A DNA stretch of 26,331 nt from JANRIC01 sp033765345 (GTDB lineage Bacteria; Bacteroidota; Bacteroidia; Cytophagales; Microscillaceae), in the NCBI GenBank assembly GCA_033765345.1, contig JANRIC010000145.1, forward strand, positions 1 to 26,331. The letters are read 5' to 3'. The position numbers and the translations under genes were made by a program. Positions 1-8,814 of the stretch are shown one piece after another; positions within the stretch are counted from its first letter, which is position 1; each line of letters starts with the position of its first letter. The notes under the pieces were generated by a model. It made no database searches. It was not told the DNA's origin and saw only the letters and a program-made list of their open reading frames with translations.

Positions 1-154
1 TAGCGAAATATTTATATGAAATATAACTATTCTTATAAAACTTACATGCTATATTTTATCAAAACCCATATTTTGCGATATTTTATAGAGTTTTAGAAGA
101 AAACTTACAAAAAACAGGGGGGTGCGAAAAGTCGGTTTTAAGCCTCAGCACAAA

Positions 155-205
155 CAATTCCAGGCTTCCAACCTGCTGTTTACAACAGATGAAAGCCTGG
201 AATTG
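155..205. repeat. 13-bp perfect inverted repeat, possible terminator
   Basis: The arms CAATTCCAGGCTT (155-167) and AAGCCTGGAATTG (193-205) are exact reverse complements. The 25-base centre contains a further small stem, CTGTT/AACAG. The element lies 50 bases beyond the stop of the minus-strand barrel protein, where a transcription terminator would sit. The T-run after the stem on the minus strand is short (TTTG), so it could instead be an RNA-processing or 3'-end-stabilising hairpin. No gene is visible in bases 1-254. Confidence 0.5.
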
Positions 206-254
206 AAGCTTATAAGCAAAACAATTGTAATTCTGGGTAGAAACTTTGTACTGA

Positions 255-1661
255 CTACTCTCTTTTCTTAAATAAGGAGAAATTCAAGCCGAAATAAGGC
301 ATTACATAATTAGTGGCTTTATAACGGAGTTGCCCATCTTGCTCTACCTCTGCGAAAGTCCAGCGATAATCAACGCCTGCTACGAAATTTTTATTGATTT
401 TATAGGCAAATCGGGCATTGAGGAGTGATCTTTCATCCAGCTTGAAAGCATCTGCAAGATTGCCCAGATTACCTTTTAAATATGAACCCTGCACAATCAC
501 ATTGGGGATCAGCTCATCAGCAGATAGAGCCAATTGAATCAAGGCTGGTGTGGCGTCTGTGACTTTATCCGGTATTTGTAAGCCGCCACTGATATGAACC
601 TTGTTAATAATGGTAGCTGTCAGTACACCATAAGTTCCGCTCACCGATTCGGTATTAGCCAATTGCCAAAGCTTGCCGTCTTTGTCGATTTCGTACACTA
701 GATCAAAAAATTGAGGCAAGAAATGCTCTTGTTGCCAGTTGCGCTCCAAACGCACATTTACTTTCAAGATGTCTGCAATTAAATCCAAAGTACCTTGTAC
801 TCCGATATTAAATCCATTACCAGCTTTATACCCATTGGCAATAGCTCCGGTGAGTGAATCCGGGAAAGCAGCAATGAGACGATCAATAGAATCAGCTAGT
901 GCCTGTACCTTGCCCAGGCGGGCGTATTGAGCATACGCACGGATATTGAGCAATTTACTTTTGAGTACATTAAGCCCTAGGTCGGCACTCCAGGCTTTGA
1001 TACCATCTTTGATAAATTGTGTGGAGACAGGAACCCCCTCTGCATTGTACAGCTCTTCATCACGATCACCTAGGAAGCCAAAGCCCATTTCTAGGGTTTT
1101 GAGGATGGGAATAGCCGTTTTTTCTAGGGGTTTGACATAAGGTCGGAAAGCCCAGATATTACTCAGCCCTCTGAGGTCGGAATAATTACCCTCGATACCA
1201 AAAATTTTCAAGAAGCGAACATCATAACTCAGTCCCAATTTGCGCCGCTCATAACTGGCCGCATTGGTATAATTATTCATCAAATACCCATAGCCCAGAT
1301 ACTCCTGATTAAGCGTGCCGAGTTTGACATAAAACTTATCCTTTTCTTTTTGCCCGAATCGAATATAATCAATAATACGGAAAGCACCGCTGCCGTTTTG
1401 GAATTCATCCGTTCTAAAAGAGCCATCATCCAGACTAAAGAAAAGCGGAATATTAAAGCCAATACCCAGCTTCCAGATTTTTATTTCGGGTTGCAGACGC
1501 AGACCGACATAGTTTTGATCGCCAATCCGTACATACCCGACCGGCAATCTGAGTACATTGGTACTATCAAAAAAATCCGCCGTAGGGAGTTGCGCTATGG
1601 CTTGAGTACTTAGCAGGACACCAAGTAAAAATCCAAAAACAATTCGTTGGGTTTTTTGCAT
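255..1661 (-). CDS. Secreted beta-barrel-like outer-membrane protein, unknown function
   Basis: The 468-residue protein begins with a clear signal peptide: basic MQKTQR, a hydrophobic core to about residue 20, and a likely cleavage after AIA around residue 23. The mature part is full of alternating hydrophobic/polar strands rich in Gly, Tyr and Phe, ending in a strand (FGLNFSLF) followed by a short KKRE tail, as expected for a transmembrane beta-barrel. From memory it resembles an uncharacterised Bacteroidota outer-membrane family with motifs such as LGYGYLMNNYTN and an 'RPYVKPLEKT' segment, but I cannot name the family. It is transcribed alone, and a -7-like element lies about 31 bases upstream. 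A porin-like or structural role is inference; no catalytic motif is seen. Confidence 0.75.
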   Translation of the reverse strand: MQKTQRIVFGFLLGVLLSTQAIAQLPTADFFDSTNVLRLPVGYVRIGDQNYVGLRLQPEIKIWKLGIGFNIPLFFSLDDGSFRTDEFQNGSGAFRIIDYIRFGQKEKDKFYVKLGTLNQEYLGYGYLMNNYTNAASYERRKLGLSYDVRFLKIFGIEGNYSDLRGLSNIWAFRPYVKPLEKTAIPILKTLEMGFGFLGDRDEELYNAEGVPVSTQFIKDGIKAWSADLGLNVLKSKLLNIRAYAQYARLGKVQALADSIDRLIAAFPDSLTGAIANGYKAGNGFNIGVQGTLDLIADILKVNVRLERNWQQEHFLPQFFDLVYEIDKDGKLWQLANTESVSGTYGVLTATIINKVHISGGLQIPDKVTDATPALIQLALSADELIPNVIVQGSYLKGNLGNLADAFKLDERSLLNARFAYKINKNFVAGVDYRWTFAEVEQDGQLRYKATNYVMPYFGLNFSLFKKRE

Positions 1662-1691
1662 ATAAATGAATGGTTAAGTTGATTTAACTGA

Positions 1692-1699
1692 CAAACTTA
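1692..1699 (-). promoter_or_regulatory. Candidate Bacteroidota -7 element of the barrel-protein gene
   Basis: Read on the minus strand this is TAAGTTTG, an exact match to the Bacteroidota -7 consensus TAnnTTTG, 31 bases before the ATG at 1661. No TTG/TTTG -33 element is found at the usual spacing, so support is only partial. Confidence 0.3.
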
Positions 1700-1769
1700 A
1701 AAGTTTATAATTAGATTTTGTAAGATGTTCAAAAACGAAGGAATAAAAAAAGCGGATTATCCTCCTATA

Positions 1770-2432
1770 TTACGATGTACTGATTGGCCTTAAGTTATAA
1801 AAAGCATCTCTGCCTAGGTAAGGGCAATATTTCAGTACGAGTTTCTTAAAGTCCGTGCAACTCTCAAGGTTGATCCAGTTTTCTCTAAATCCGACCATAG
1901 ACCTTCGCTGTACTTTGTATTTTCTCAAAATAGCATTTTCAAGAATAAATCGAAGTTGTGGAATAAATTGCTGTGTATCCCGAAGCAGTTCGATGATGGA
2001 TTTTGAGGAGTTGGCCACAATATCCGGAAATTTTTCGCGCAAGGTTTGGGCGTTGATGTCACAAGTAAAAATGGTCATACTGCCTTTTTTAACGTCTACA
2101 ATAAAATCTTTGATCTGGATTTGGGTCTTGAGGATATTTCTGACAAATTCAATTTCTTCCTGAAATATATCCGAAATGATTTTTTTTCTCAGAAATACCT
2201 GCCCATATTCGGGGTGTTCGTAAATCTCGAAGCCGTTGGGGATATCCGAAATACAATTTTGGGAAGGCTCTTTCGTCGTATAATAACGATACTTTCCTCT
2301 TAAAGTCGCCACTTTCTTAAAAAAAAACACCTGATTGTAGCGATTCATGTAGCTAAGAGGCATAAAATTAAGGTTTTGCTTTTGTATGGTTACGTAAAGA
2401 AAGTAAAATTCGTTGACCCCTAAACCTAACAT
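1770..2432 (-). CDS. Hypothetical protein, 220 aa
   Basis: I do not recognise this protein. It has no signal peptide or membrane segment. The N-terminal third is aromatic-rich (MNRYNQVFFFKK, KYRYY); the remainder mixes helices and strands and is Lys/Arg/Ile-rich, with a late segment carrying two Cys (LESCTD, LKYCPY) that does not form an obvious zinc site. The assigned ATG is at 2432. Met24 (2363) and Met29 (2348) are in-frame alternatives, and the stretch before Met29 is less convincing as coding sequence, so the true start may be downstream. It is divergent from the ABC exporter across 184 bases that contain a 9-bp inverted repeat. No function is proposed. Confidence 0.6.
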   Translation of the reverse strand: MLGLGVNEFYFLYVTIQKQNLNFMPLSYMNRYNQVFFFKKVATLRGKYRYYTTKEPSQNCISDIPNGFEIYEHPEYGQVFLRKKIISDIFQEEIEFVRNILKTQIQIKDFIVDVKKGSMTIFTCDINAQTLREKFPDIVANSSKSIIELLRDTQQFIPQLRFILENAILRKYKVQRRSMVGFRENWINLESCTDFKKLVLKYCPYLGRDAFYNLRPISTS

Positions 2433-2468
2433 TGGAATTTTAGATAAATTTCCTTAGCCTTGCAAGTC

Positions 2469-2500
2469 TTTAAATTTAGTCTTTGACCGACAAATTTAAA
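2469..2500. repeat. 9-bp inverted repeat in divergent promoter region
   Basis: TTTAAATTT (2469-2477) and AAATTTAAA (2492-2500) form a perfect inverted repeat around a 14-base centre, with a centre-to-centre spacing of 23 bases (about two helical turns). It lies between the divergent 220-aa protein and ABC exporter genes, an operator-like position. The arms are pure A/T, so chance occurrence in this AT-rich DNA cannot be dismissed. Confidence 0.3.
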
Positions 2501-2616
2501 AAATAATTAGATATTTCAGGGTTATATAAACCAACACTTCGTAAAATAGTGTTTTTAATCAAACCCCAACCCTTCAACAAAAAGTATTGATTTTACCATA
2601 AAATAGAAATAGTTCC

Positions 2617-4476
2617 ATGCACGAATCCAAACAAACCGAACAACCGAGCGAAGAAAAAAAGAAAAAAATTAATCGGAAAGACCTTCAAAAACTCCTAAAA
2701 ATATTCCATTTTGTATTGCCGTATCGCTTCCTTTTTGGGCTTGGGATATTTTTTCTGGCTTTATCTACGCTGACTACTTTGGTGATTCCTTATCTTTCGG
2801 GGCAGTTTCTGGATGTAGCTCTGGGCAATTATTCAGGGTTATTCAGCTCTATCCGCAGAGTCATTTATATATTTTCGGCTTTGTTGGTATTGCAAGCTTT
2901 ATTTTCATTTTTTAGGGTGTATATTTTTGGTGTGGTCAGTGAAAAAGTAATGGCGGATATTCGCACCCGCCTTTATAGCAAAATCATTTCTTTAGGAATA
3001 CCTTTTTTTGAAAAAAAAAGAGTGGGTGAACTCACCAGTCGGATCGCTTCGGACGTCACACAACTGCATACTACACTTTCTTTTACCATTGCCGAATTTT
3101 TGAGACAGATAGCCACACTGGTGCTAGGAGTATTGTACTTATTCATTCAATCGGTAGAGCTGACCTTATTTATGGTGGCTACTTTCCCGATTTTGGTTTT
3201 GTTGGCCGTTATTTTTGGAAGATTCATCCGCAAACAAGCCAAAAAATCACAGGATGAATTGGCTAATTCCAATGTGATTGTAGAAGAAACCTTCCAATCC
3301 ATCCAGGCAGTCAAAGCTTTTACCAATGAATGGTATGAAATTAGCCGCTATCAGAAGGCTTTGAATCAAGTAGTAAAAACCTCCATCCACGTGGCTACTT
3401 ATCGAGGAGCAATGATTTCTTTTTCTATTTTGGTGCTTTTCGGAGGGATTATGATGGTGCTGGCTTATGGTGCCTATCTGGTAGAGCGCAAAGAAATGTT
3501 ACCAGGCGAATTGACTTCCTTTATCATATATACCATTTTTATTGGTGGTTCTTTGGGTGGGATGACCAATTTGTTTGCAGACCTTCAAAAATCCATTGGA
3601 GCTTCAGATCGTATTCTTGAAATTTTGGGAGAGCAGTCTGAGGTTGATTTGGAAAAAGATCAGTCCCATGCAGTGACCCACCTCCAAGGTAAAATTTCTT
3701 TCAGAGAGGTTTATTTCCGCTATCCGACCCGTACGGATGTAGAAGTCCTCAAAGGCATTAGTCTGGACATTGAGGCCGGGCAAAAAATTGCACTGGTGGG
3801 GCATAGCGGAGCAGGTAAATCTACCATCGTGCAATTGCTAGGGCGATATTATGAAATCCAAAATGGAGAAATCCTGATAGATGATCAACCGATTACGGGT
3901 TATAATATCTCTCAGTTAAGAAAAAACATCGGGATTGTACCCCAGGAAGTAATCCTTTTTGGAGGTACAATTCGGGAAAATATCGCCTATGGCAAGCCCA
4001 ATGCCACTGAAGAAGAAATCATAGAAGCAGCCCAGAGAGCCAATGCACTGAACTTTATTCAAAGCTTCCCGGCAGGCCTGGATACTTTGGTGGGAGAGCG
4101 TGGCGTAAAACTTTCAGGAGGGCAACGACAACGAATTGCTATTGCCCGTGCAATCCTCAAAAATCCCGCAATTCTAATCCTGGACGAAGCAACCAGCTCC
4201 CTGGATGCCGAATCTGAAAAACAGGTACAGGAAGCTCTGGATGAACTGATGAAAAACCGCACCACCATCATCATTGCCCATCGCCTTGCTACCATCCGCA
4301 AGGTAGATACGATCTACGTCATAGATCAGGGGCAAGTGGTAGAAACAGGCAGCCACGCCGAATTATCCCTGTTATCGGCAGGTATTTACAGTCATCTGGT
4401 CAAGCTACAGTTTGAATTGGAAGAACGCGAAGTTGATGTAAAAGCCCCTTCTGAGGGCGGTAATTATGCAAATTGA
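2617..4476 (+). CDS. ABC exporter, fused permease and ATPase (ABCB/MsbA-like)
   Basis: A 619-residue half-transporter that probably homodimerises in the inner membrane and exports a lipid, drug or peptide; the substrate cannot be read from sequence. A Lys-rich cytoplasmic N-terminus precedes six predicted membrane helices (about residues 36-325), with the FFEKKRVGELTSR coupling region typical of type IV exporters. The nucleotide-binding domain is complete: Walker A GHSGAGKST (395-403), Q-loop in VPQEVILF, signature LSGGQ (499-503), Walker B ILILDE (519-524) and H-loop His555. Length and order are normal for the family. It appears monocistronic and its last 13 bases overlap the end of the convergent hybrid kinase gene. 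MsbA-like lipid flipping is possible but not shown. Confidence 0.93.
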   Translation: MHESKQTEQPSEEKKKKINRKDLQKLLKIFHFVLPYRFLFGLGIFFLALSTLTTLVIPYLSGQFLDVALGNYSGLFSSIRRVIYIFSALLVLQALFSFFRVYIFGVVSEKVMADIRTRLYSKIISLGIPFFEKKRVGELTSRIASDVTQLHTTLSFTIAEFLRQIATLVLGVLYLFIQSVELTLFMVATFPILVLLAVIFGRFIRKQAKKSQDELANSNVIVEETFQSIQAVKAFTNEWYEISRYQKALNQVVKTSIHVATYRGAMISFSILVLFGGIMMVLAYGAYLVERKEMLPGELTSFIIYTIFIGGSLGGMTNLFADLQKSIGASDRILEILGEQSEVDLEKDQSHAVTHLQGKISFREVYFRYPTRTDVEVLKGISLDIEAGQKIALVGHSGAGKSTIVQLLGRYYEIQNGEILIDDQPITGYNISQLRKNIGIVPQEVILFGGTIRENIAYGKPNATEEEIIEAAQRANALNFIQSFPAGLDTLVGERGVKLSGGQRQRIAIARAILKNPAILILDEATSSLDAESEKQVQEALDELMKNRTTIIIAHRLATIRKVDTIYVIDQGQVVETGSHAELSLLSAGIYSHLVKLQFELEEREVDVKAPSEGGNYAN

Positions 4477-7400
4477 TCGAGGCTATTGAGATAAATCACA
4501 CATAGTTTCTGGATAATACTGATAGAACTGCGAATCTCCTGCTCATCTGTTTTTTCTTCTTTGAGCAGTCTTCGCCCGTTTTGAATCTCCACATCTAAGG
4601 CGTATAAATCCAAAATTCCGATGGTAGCGCGGATGTTATGGTTCATTTTGCGGAGTTTTTCATAATCCCGTGTAAGCAGAGCTTCTTCATAATTGACAGG
4701 AAATTCCTGAAATATTTTTTGGGAAAGCTCTTTGTATTTGCGAATAAATGCTTTGTTGCCACCAGAAATTTCAATAATTTTCTTGAAATTAATTTGGTTT
4801 TCACCTGTAAGTGGGCCTTGTCCGGGAGTTTCTTCGTTTTGGGCTTGTTCAAAAATTTCCATATTGATTTTTTTGATATGAAGATTTTTACTAAGTTTGT
4901 TGTATAAATCTTGTGGAGCAAAAGGTTTAGCTACATAATCATTCATACCTGCCTCAAAAACCAAGCCTTTTACTTCAGACATCGCAGACGCCGTCAAAGC
5001 AATGATAGGCAAATATTTGTAAGCCCTTCCCAATTTGCGAATCATGCGGGTAGTCTCATAACCATCCATGATCGGCATCTCGAGATCCATCAGGATAATA
5101 TCATACTCTTTTTGTTGAACGAGGGCAATGGCGATTTCTCCGTTTTGGGCATAATCAATTTGGGCATTCCATTTATTCAGAAACTGGCTTGCCACCAATT
5201 GATTCATTTCATTATCTTCTACCATCAACACACGCGCACCGTTGAGGTCTTGCGGTGTTTTGTCGGCTTTGACTCCGGTAAAGGAAGGCAGCACAGTCTT
5301 ATGACTTTTTTGAAATCTGAGCGAGAAATGAAAACGCGAGCCAAGCCCTGGGGTACTCTCTACTTCAATATGACTGCCTTGTAGCTCAAGGAGCTTTTTG
5401 GTGATTGCCAGCCCAAGTCCGGTACCCCCAAATTTGCGGGTAGTATCGGCAGAAGCCTGGGTGAAACGTTCAAAAATAGATTGGATTTTATCCTGATCTA
5501 TTCCGATACCAGTATCAATGACCGCAAAGTGTAGATTCACTTCCGGTTCTAGACTTTCTTCCAGATCAATTTCTAATTTGACTTCCCCTTCTGAGGTAAA
5601 TTTGATGGCATTATCCATCAGATTTGTAAGAATTTGCGAAAGGCGGACAGGGTCTCCGACCAGCACCGGAGGTATACGATCATCAAGGCGGATGATCAGA
5701 TGAATATTTTTTTCTTCAGCCTTGAAATGCAGCTCTTCCCGAATAGAACTTGCCAACTCACGAAGTTCAAATTCTATACTTTCAAAATCAATCTTACCGG
5801 ACTCTATCTTGTTATAATCTAGAATATCGTTGATGATGACCAAGAGGTTCTCTGCTGAGAATTTTAAGGTATTCAAGCTGCGTATTTGATTGGAACGTGG
5901 GTTCTCCTGCAAAAGTAAATGAGTCATAGCAATCACGGCGTTTAGAGGAGTGCGGATTTCGTGACTCATAGTAGATAAAAACTGACTCTTGATCGCGGCT
6001 TCATTTTCAGCTTTTAGCCGCGCTTGTTCCAGTGCCTCAATTTTTGCCTGAAAGAAGCTGAGGTCTTTACAAAATACCAGATATTGACTCGAGCTGCTTT
6101 TGTTGATATCCAAAGATACAGGTATTTTTTGCCCCTTTTTGGTAATCAGATAAAAAATCTTATTGGGTTCTTCGGAAGTAATATTCAAAAGATAATCAAG
6201 ATTAAAGCCTTGACTATCAAGAAGTAGAATTTCAGAAAAAGAATATTGTACAATGTCTTGTGGAGAATAACCCAGAACCTGGGCTACTTGGGTATTGATG
6301 CGTCGAATCTTGAGGCTTTTATTGAGTGAGAAGACCATCAAATTAGTTTCTTCAAAGAAGTTTTGTGTGGCATGTAGGTTTTTCTCCTTCTCAGGAAGGT
6401 GATGCTCGCTCATATCAAACATAAAAGAAACTCCGCCCCCCTTCTGATCGGCTAATACACAAGGCATGTGGTAGATTAAAAATACCTGCTCATAGATAAA
6501 AAGCTGATCCGGGTAGTTTTTGCCTTGTAGGCAAGCTTCATAACCTCGGCGAAGAGCCTGGGCTACTTTGGGAGGAAATACATCCTCTGGAGTTTTTCCT
6601 ATGATTTTTTTTGAGTTAAAATCCGTAGATTTCAGGGCTTGCCCTTCTACAAAAGTATATTTCAGTTGAGTATCAAAAAATAAAAAAACAACTTTGTCTA
6701 AATGATTGGTGATTCTGAGATAATCCTGTTGAAGTGATTCCAGTTGAAGCGCAATCTTCTTGCGGTGAGTAATATCCAGGGTGGTTCCGGTGGTTCCGAT
6801 GATATTACCGTTTTCGTCATACACAGGAACTTTGTAGGTCTCGAACCATTTCTGATCTTTGCCCAGATCGATAAGTTCCTCAATAAGCTTTTGTTTGCCG
6901 CTTTTGATAATTTCCTGATCTTGTTGAATTTGTTCCTGGGCTTGTTTTTTTTCCCAGACTTCAAAATCAGTTTTCCCGATGATTTCTTCTTTGCGTTTAT
7001 TGGTAAGTTTTGCAAAAGGTTGGTTTACAGAGAGAAATCTTCCGTGTTGGTCTTTAAGCCATACCAGATGAGGCAGATTATCCAGAATAATCTTTTGCTC
7101 AATCCGTTTTCTTTTGATTTGTTTTTCTATCTCTTTTTGTTTGGTGATCTCTGTAAGACGAAGTGCGACGGCAAAAATGTTTCCAAGATCATCGACCACG
7201 GGCGAGAAACTTTGCTCATACCAATAGTCCAAACCCGCCAAAGCGTTGAATTGTTTTTCACGTACAATAAATTCACCCTGAAAACTTCGGTCAAAATCAG
7301 TGATAAAAGTAGAAAGATCCTCAGGATGTGTGAAGTCTTTCATATTTAAATCTTTGGAAAGAGATTTATCCCAGTGTTGGTTGATATGGGCAGAGGCAGC

Positions 7401-7904
7401 TTTATTAAACGATAAAATCTGAAGGTCTTTACCCAATAAAAAGAAGGCATCTTTGTGGCTATTGATCAAAGAATACAAATATTTCTCGGCGTTTCTGGCC
7501 TTTTCTTGCTCTACTTTAGTATGGCTGATATCTATCCCGATGGCTTGAAACTCTACCAACTTTTCATCTGCGTCTAGAACGGGCGTATAAGTCCAGCGTT
7601 GCCAGAGTGTCTGTTCACGGTCTGCCAGAATACGATGTTCATAACTGATATTTTTTTTGTGTTGGAGTAGGTAATTGATATTGTCCTGAAGCTTGCGTTT
7701 TTGGGAAGAGGATAAAAAGTCTAACAAAGGTTTACCCATGAGGGCGGGGACTTTTTTTCCAAGAAAATCAGCATAAGCACTGTTGATAAAAATAATCTGT
7801 GTATCCACCGTGCATCGGCATATCATTTCGGATTGACTGTCAAGAATAGACAGCAACGTTTTCTCATAATGTTCGGGAGAGAATGTATAAGTATTCGTAT
7901 CCAT
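4464..7904 (-). CDS. Hybrid sensor histidine kinase: 5 PAS, HisKA, HATPase, receiver, HPt
   Basis: A 1146-residue multistep phosphorelay kinase with no membrane segment, so probably cytoplasmic. In order: five PAS-like modules (about 13-130, 142-260, 271-385, 393-505, 515-625), a dimerisation domain with phospho-acceptor His648 in SHEIRTPL, and an ATPase domain with N-box NLMDNAIKFT (Asn near 764) and G-boxes DTGIGID and GGTGLGL. A receiver follows with the acidic pair in VEDNE, phospho-acceptor Asp940 in LMDLEMP and the KPF lysine, then a C-terminal HPt with candidate His1089 in MNHNIRAT. The whole relay His-Asp-His is in one chain, yet no DNA-binding partner lies next to it, so the final receiver must be encoded elsewhere. 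The start is supported by a strong AGGAAGG ribosome-binding site. Signals are unknown. Confidence 0.93.
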   Translation of the reverse strand: MDTNTYTFSPEHYEKTLLSILDSQSEMICRCTVDTQIIFINSAYADFLGKKVPALMGKPLLDFLSSSQKRKLQDNINYLLQHKKNISYEHRILADREQTLWQRWTYTPVLDADEKLVEFQAIGIDISHTKVEQEKARNAEKYLYSLINSHKDAFFLLGKDLQILSFNKAASAHINQHWDKSLSKDLNMKDFTHPEDLSTFITDFDRSFQGEFIVREKQFNALAGLDYWYEQSFSPVVDDLGNIFAVALRLTEITKQKEIEKQIKRKRIEQKIILDNLPHLVWLKDQHGRFLSVNQPFAKLTNKRKEEIIGKTDFEVWEKKQAQEQIQQDQEIIKSGKQKLIEELIDLGKDQKWFETYKVPVYDENGNIIGTTGTTLDITHRKKIALQLESLQQDYLRITNHLDKVVFLFFDTQLKYTFVEGQALKSTDFNSKKIIGKTPEDVFPPKVAQALRRGYEACLQGKNYPDQLFIYEQVFLIYHMPCVLADQKGGGVSFMFDMSEHHLPEKEKNLHATQNFFEETNLMVFSLNKSLKIRRINTQVAQVLGYSPQDIVQYSFSEILLLDSQGFNLDYLLNITSEEPNKIFYLITKKGQKIPVSLDINKSSSSQYLVFCKDLSFFQAKIEALEQARLKAENEAAIKSQFLSTMSHEIRTPLNAVIAMTHLLLQENPRSNQIRSLNTLKFSAENLLVIINDILDYNKIESGKIDFESIEFELRELASSIREELHFKAEEKNIHLIIRLDDRIPPVLVGDPVRLSQILTNLMDNAIKFTSEGEVKLEIDLEESLEPEVNLHFAVIDTGIGIDQDKIQSIFERFTQASADTTRKFGGTGLGLAITKKLLELQGSHIEVESTPGLGSRFHFSLRFQKSHKTVLPSFTGVKADKTPQDLNGARVLMVEDNEMNQLVASQFLNKWNAQIDYAQNGEIAIALVQQKEYDIILMDLEMPIMDGYETTRMIRKLGRAYKYLPIIALTASAMSEVKGLVFEAGMNDYVAKPFAPQDLYNKLSKNLHIKKINMEIFEQAQNEETPGQGPLTGENQINFKKIIEISGGNKAFIRKYKELSQKIFQEFPVNYEEALLTRDYEKLRKMNHNIRATIGILDLYALDVEIQNGRRLLKEEKTDEQEIRSSISIIQKLCVIYLNSLDQFA

Positions 7905-7908
7905 AAAA

Positions 7909-7915
7909 CCTTCCT
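7909..7915 (-). promoter_or_regulatory. Strong Shine-Dalgarno of the hybrid kinase
   Basis: AGGAAGG on the minus strand, four bases (TTTT) before the ATG at 7904. It fixes the start of the kinase and stands out because most other genes in this window have no recognisable Shine-Dalgarno, as is usual in Bacteroidota. Confidence 0.6.
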
Positions 7916-8089
7916 GAGTTTAATGAAGTTAAGTTTCAATGCGCTTATAAATTACACAGATAATATGTATCTTAAAAGAAAACCTTTCAAATAATACGAA
8001 TAAAATTAAAAAAGTATTGTAAAATACAGCTATATTCTCAGGTTTTGAATGTATCTTTATGATTCTGATTAATTTATTTTGAATTAAGT

Positions 8090-8758
8090 ATGCATCTCAA
8101 CATTCCTCAATATATAGAGCATACCCGCTTAAGTCCGCTTATTACTGTTCAGGAAGTGGAGCAACTCATCCACGAAGCCCTTGAGCATCAATTTCTTGGC
8201 GTTTGCATACCTCCCTATTGGGTTAAAAAAGCTAGAAGAGAACTGGGAGAATCGGATATTCGGCTGGTGACTGTGGCAGGGTTTCCGCTGGGCTATCATC
8301 GTTCGGAGGTCAAGCTTCAGGAAGTAAATAGTGCCATCCGTGATGGTGCAGATGAGTGCGATGTGGTGGTCAACCTCTCCGCACTTAAAAACCAAGCTTA
8401 TGACTGGATTAAAATAGAGATTTCACAATTGGCTTCTGTCTTGCACAATCACGAAAAAGTACTCAAGGTAATTATAGAAACAGCATATTTGAATGATGAA
8501 GAGATCAAAAAGGTCTGTGGTGTGCTGGTAGATGCCGGGGTAGATTATATCAAAACCTCCACAGGATTTGCCCCAGAAGGAGCTAAAGTGGAGCAAGTAA
8601 AGCTTATTCGTTCCATGATCCCAAATCAGGTGGGCATCAAAGCCTCTGGGGGCATCCGTACCCTGGCACAGGTTAGAGACCTGATCGCTGCGGGTGCCGA
8701 CCGAATCGGGACTTCTACCGGCCTGGATATTATAAAGGCACTAAAAGTGCAAAATTAA
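8090..8758 (+). CDS. deoC: Deoxyribose-phosphate aldolase
   Basis: This 222-residue class I aldolase splits 2-deoxyribose 5-phosphate into glyceraldehyde 3-phosphate and acetaldehyde in deoxynucleoside catabolism in the cytoplasm. The catalytic residues are all visible: Schiff-base Lys155 in YIKTSTGF, the second lysine Lys184 in GIKASGGIR, and Asp91 in ADECDVVVN. The N-terminal IEHTRLSP matches the family's substrate-loop start, and length is normal for the short bacterial form. It is divergent from the hybrid kinase and followed after 56 bases by lspA, with which it may be partly co-transcribed; no other nucleoside-salvage gene is nearby. Confidence 0.95.
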   Translation: MHLNIPQYIEHTRLSPLITVQEVEQLIHEALEHQFLGVCIPPYWVKKARRELGESDIRLVTVAGFPLGYHRSEVKLQEVNSAIRDGADECDVVVNLSALKNQAYDWIKIEISQLASVLHNHEKVLKVIIETAYLNDEEIKKVCGVLVDAGVDYIKTSTGFAPEGAKVEQVKLIRSMIPNQVGIKASGGIRTLAQVRDLIAAGADRIGTSTGLDIIKALKVQN

Positions 8759-8783
8759 ATTCATATTTTACGCAAAGTTTTTC

Positions 8784-8791
8784 TAATTTTG
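8784..8791 (+). promoter_or_regulatory. Candidate -7 element for lspA
   Basis: TAATTTTG is an exact match to the Bacteroidota TAnnTTTG element, 23 bases before the lspA ATG, in the 56-base gap after deoC. A -33 TTG is not seen at the normal distance. It may allow lspA expression independent of deoC. Confidence 0.3.
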
Positions 8792-8814
8792 TGGAATTGA
8801 ACAAAAAATAGAGC

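Noticed and set aside
1..254. Gene end or mobile-element border at the left edge
   Set aside because: No open frame of note enters from the left and no terminal repeat or target duplication is visible; only the inverted repeat at 155-205 stands out.
4911..5384. 157-codon open frame on the plus strand opposite the receiver and ATPase domains
   Set aside because: The kinase frame carries all conserved motifs here; the opposite frame has none and no start signal.
6744..7349. 201-codon open frame on the plus strand opposite the hybrid kinase
   Set aside because: It lies fully inside the PAS coding region, is Phe/Lys/Leu-rich as expected for a reverse-strand shadow, and has no family motif.
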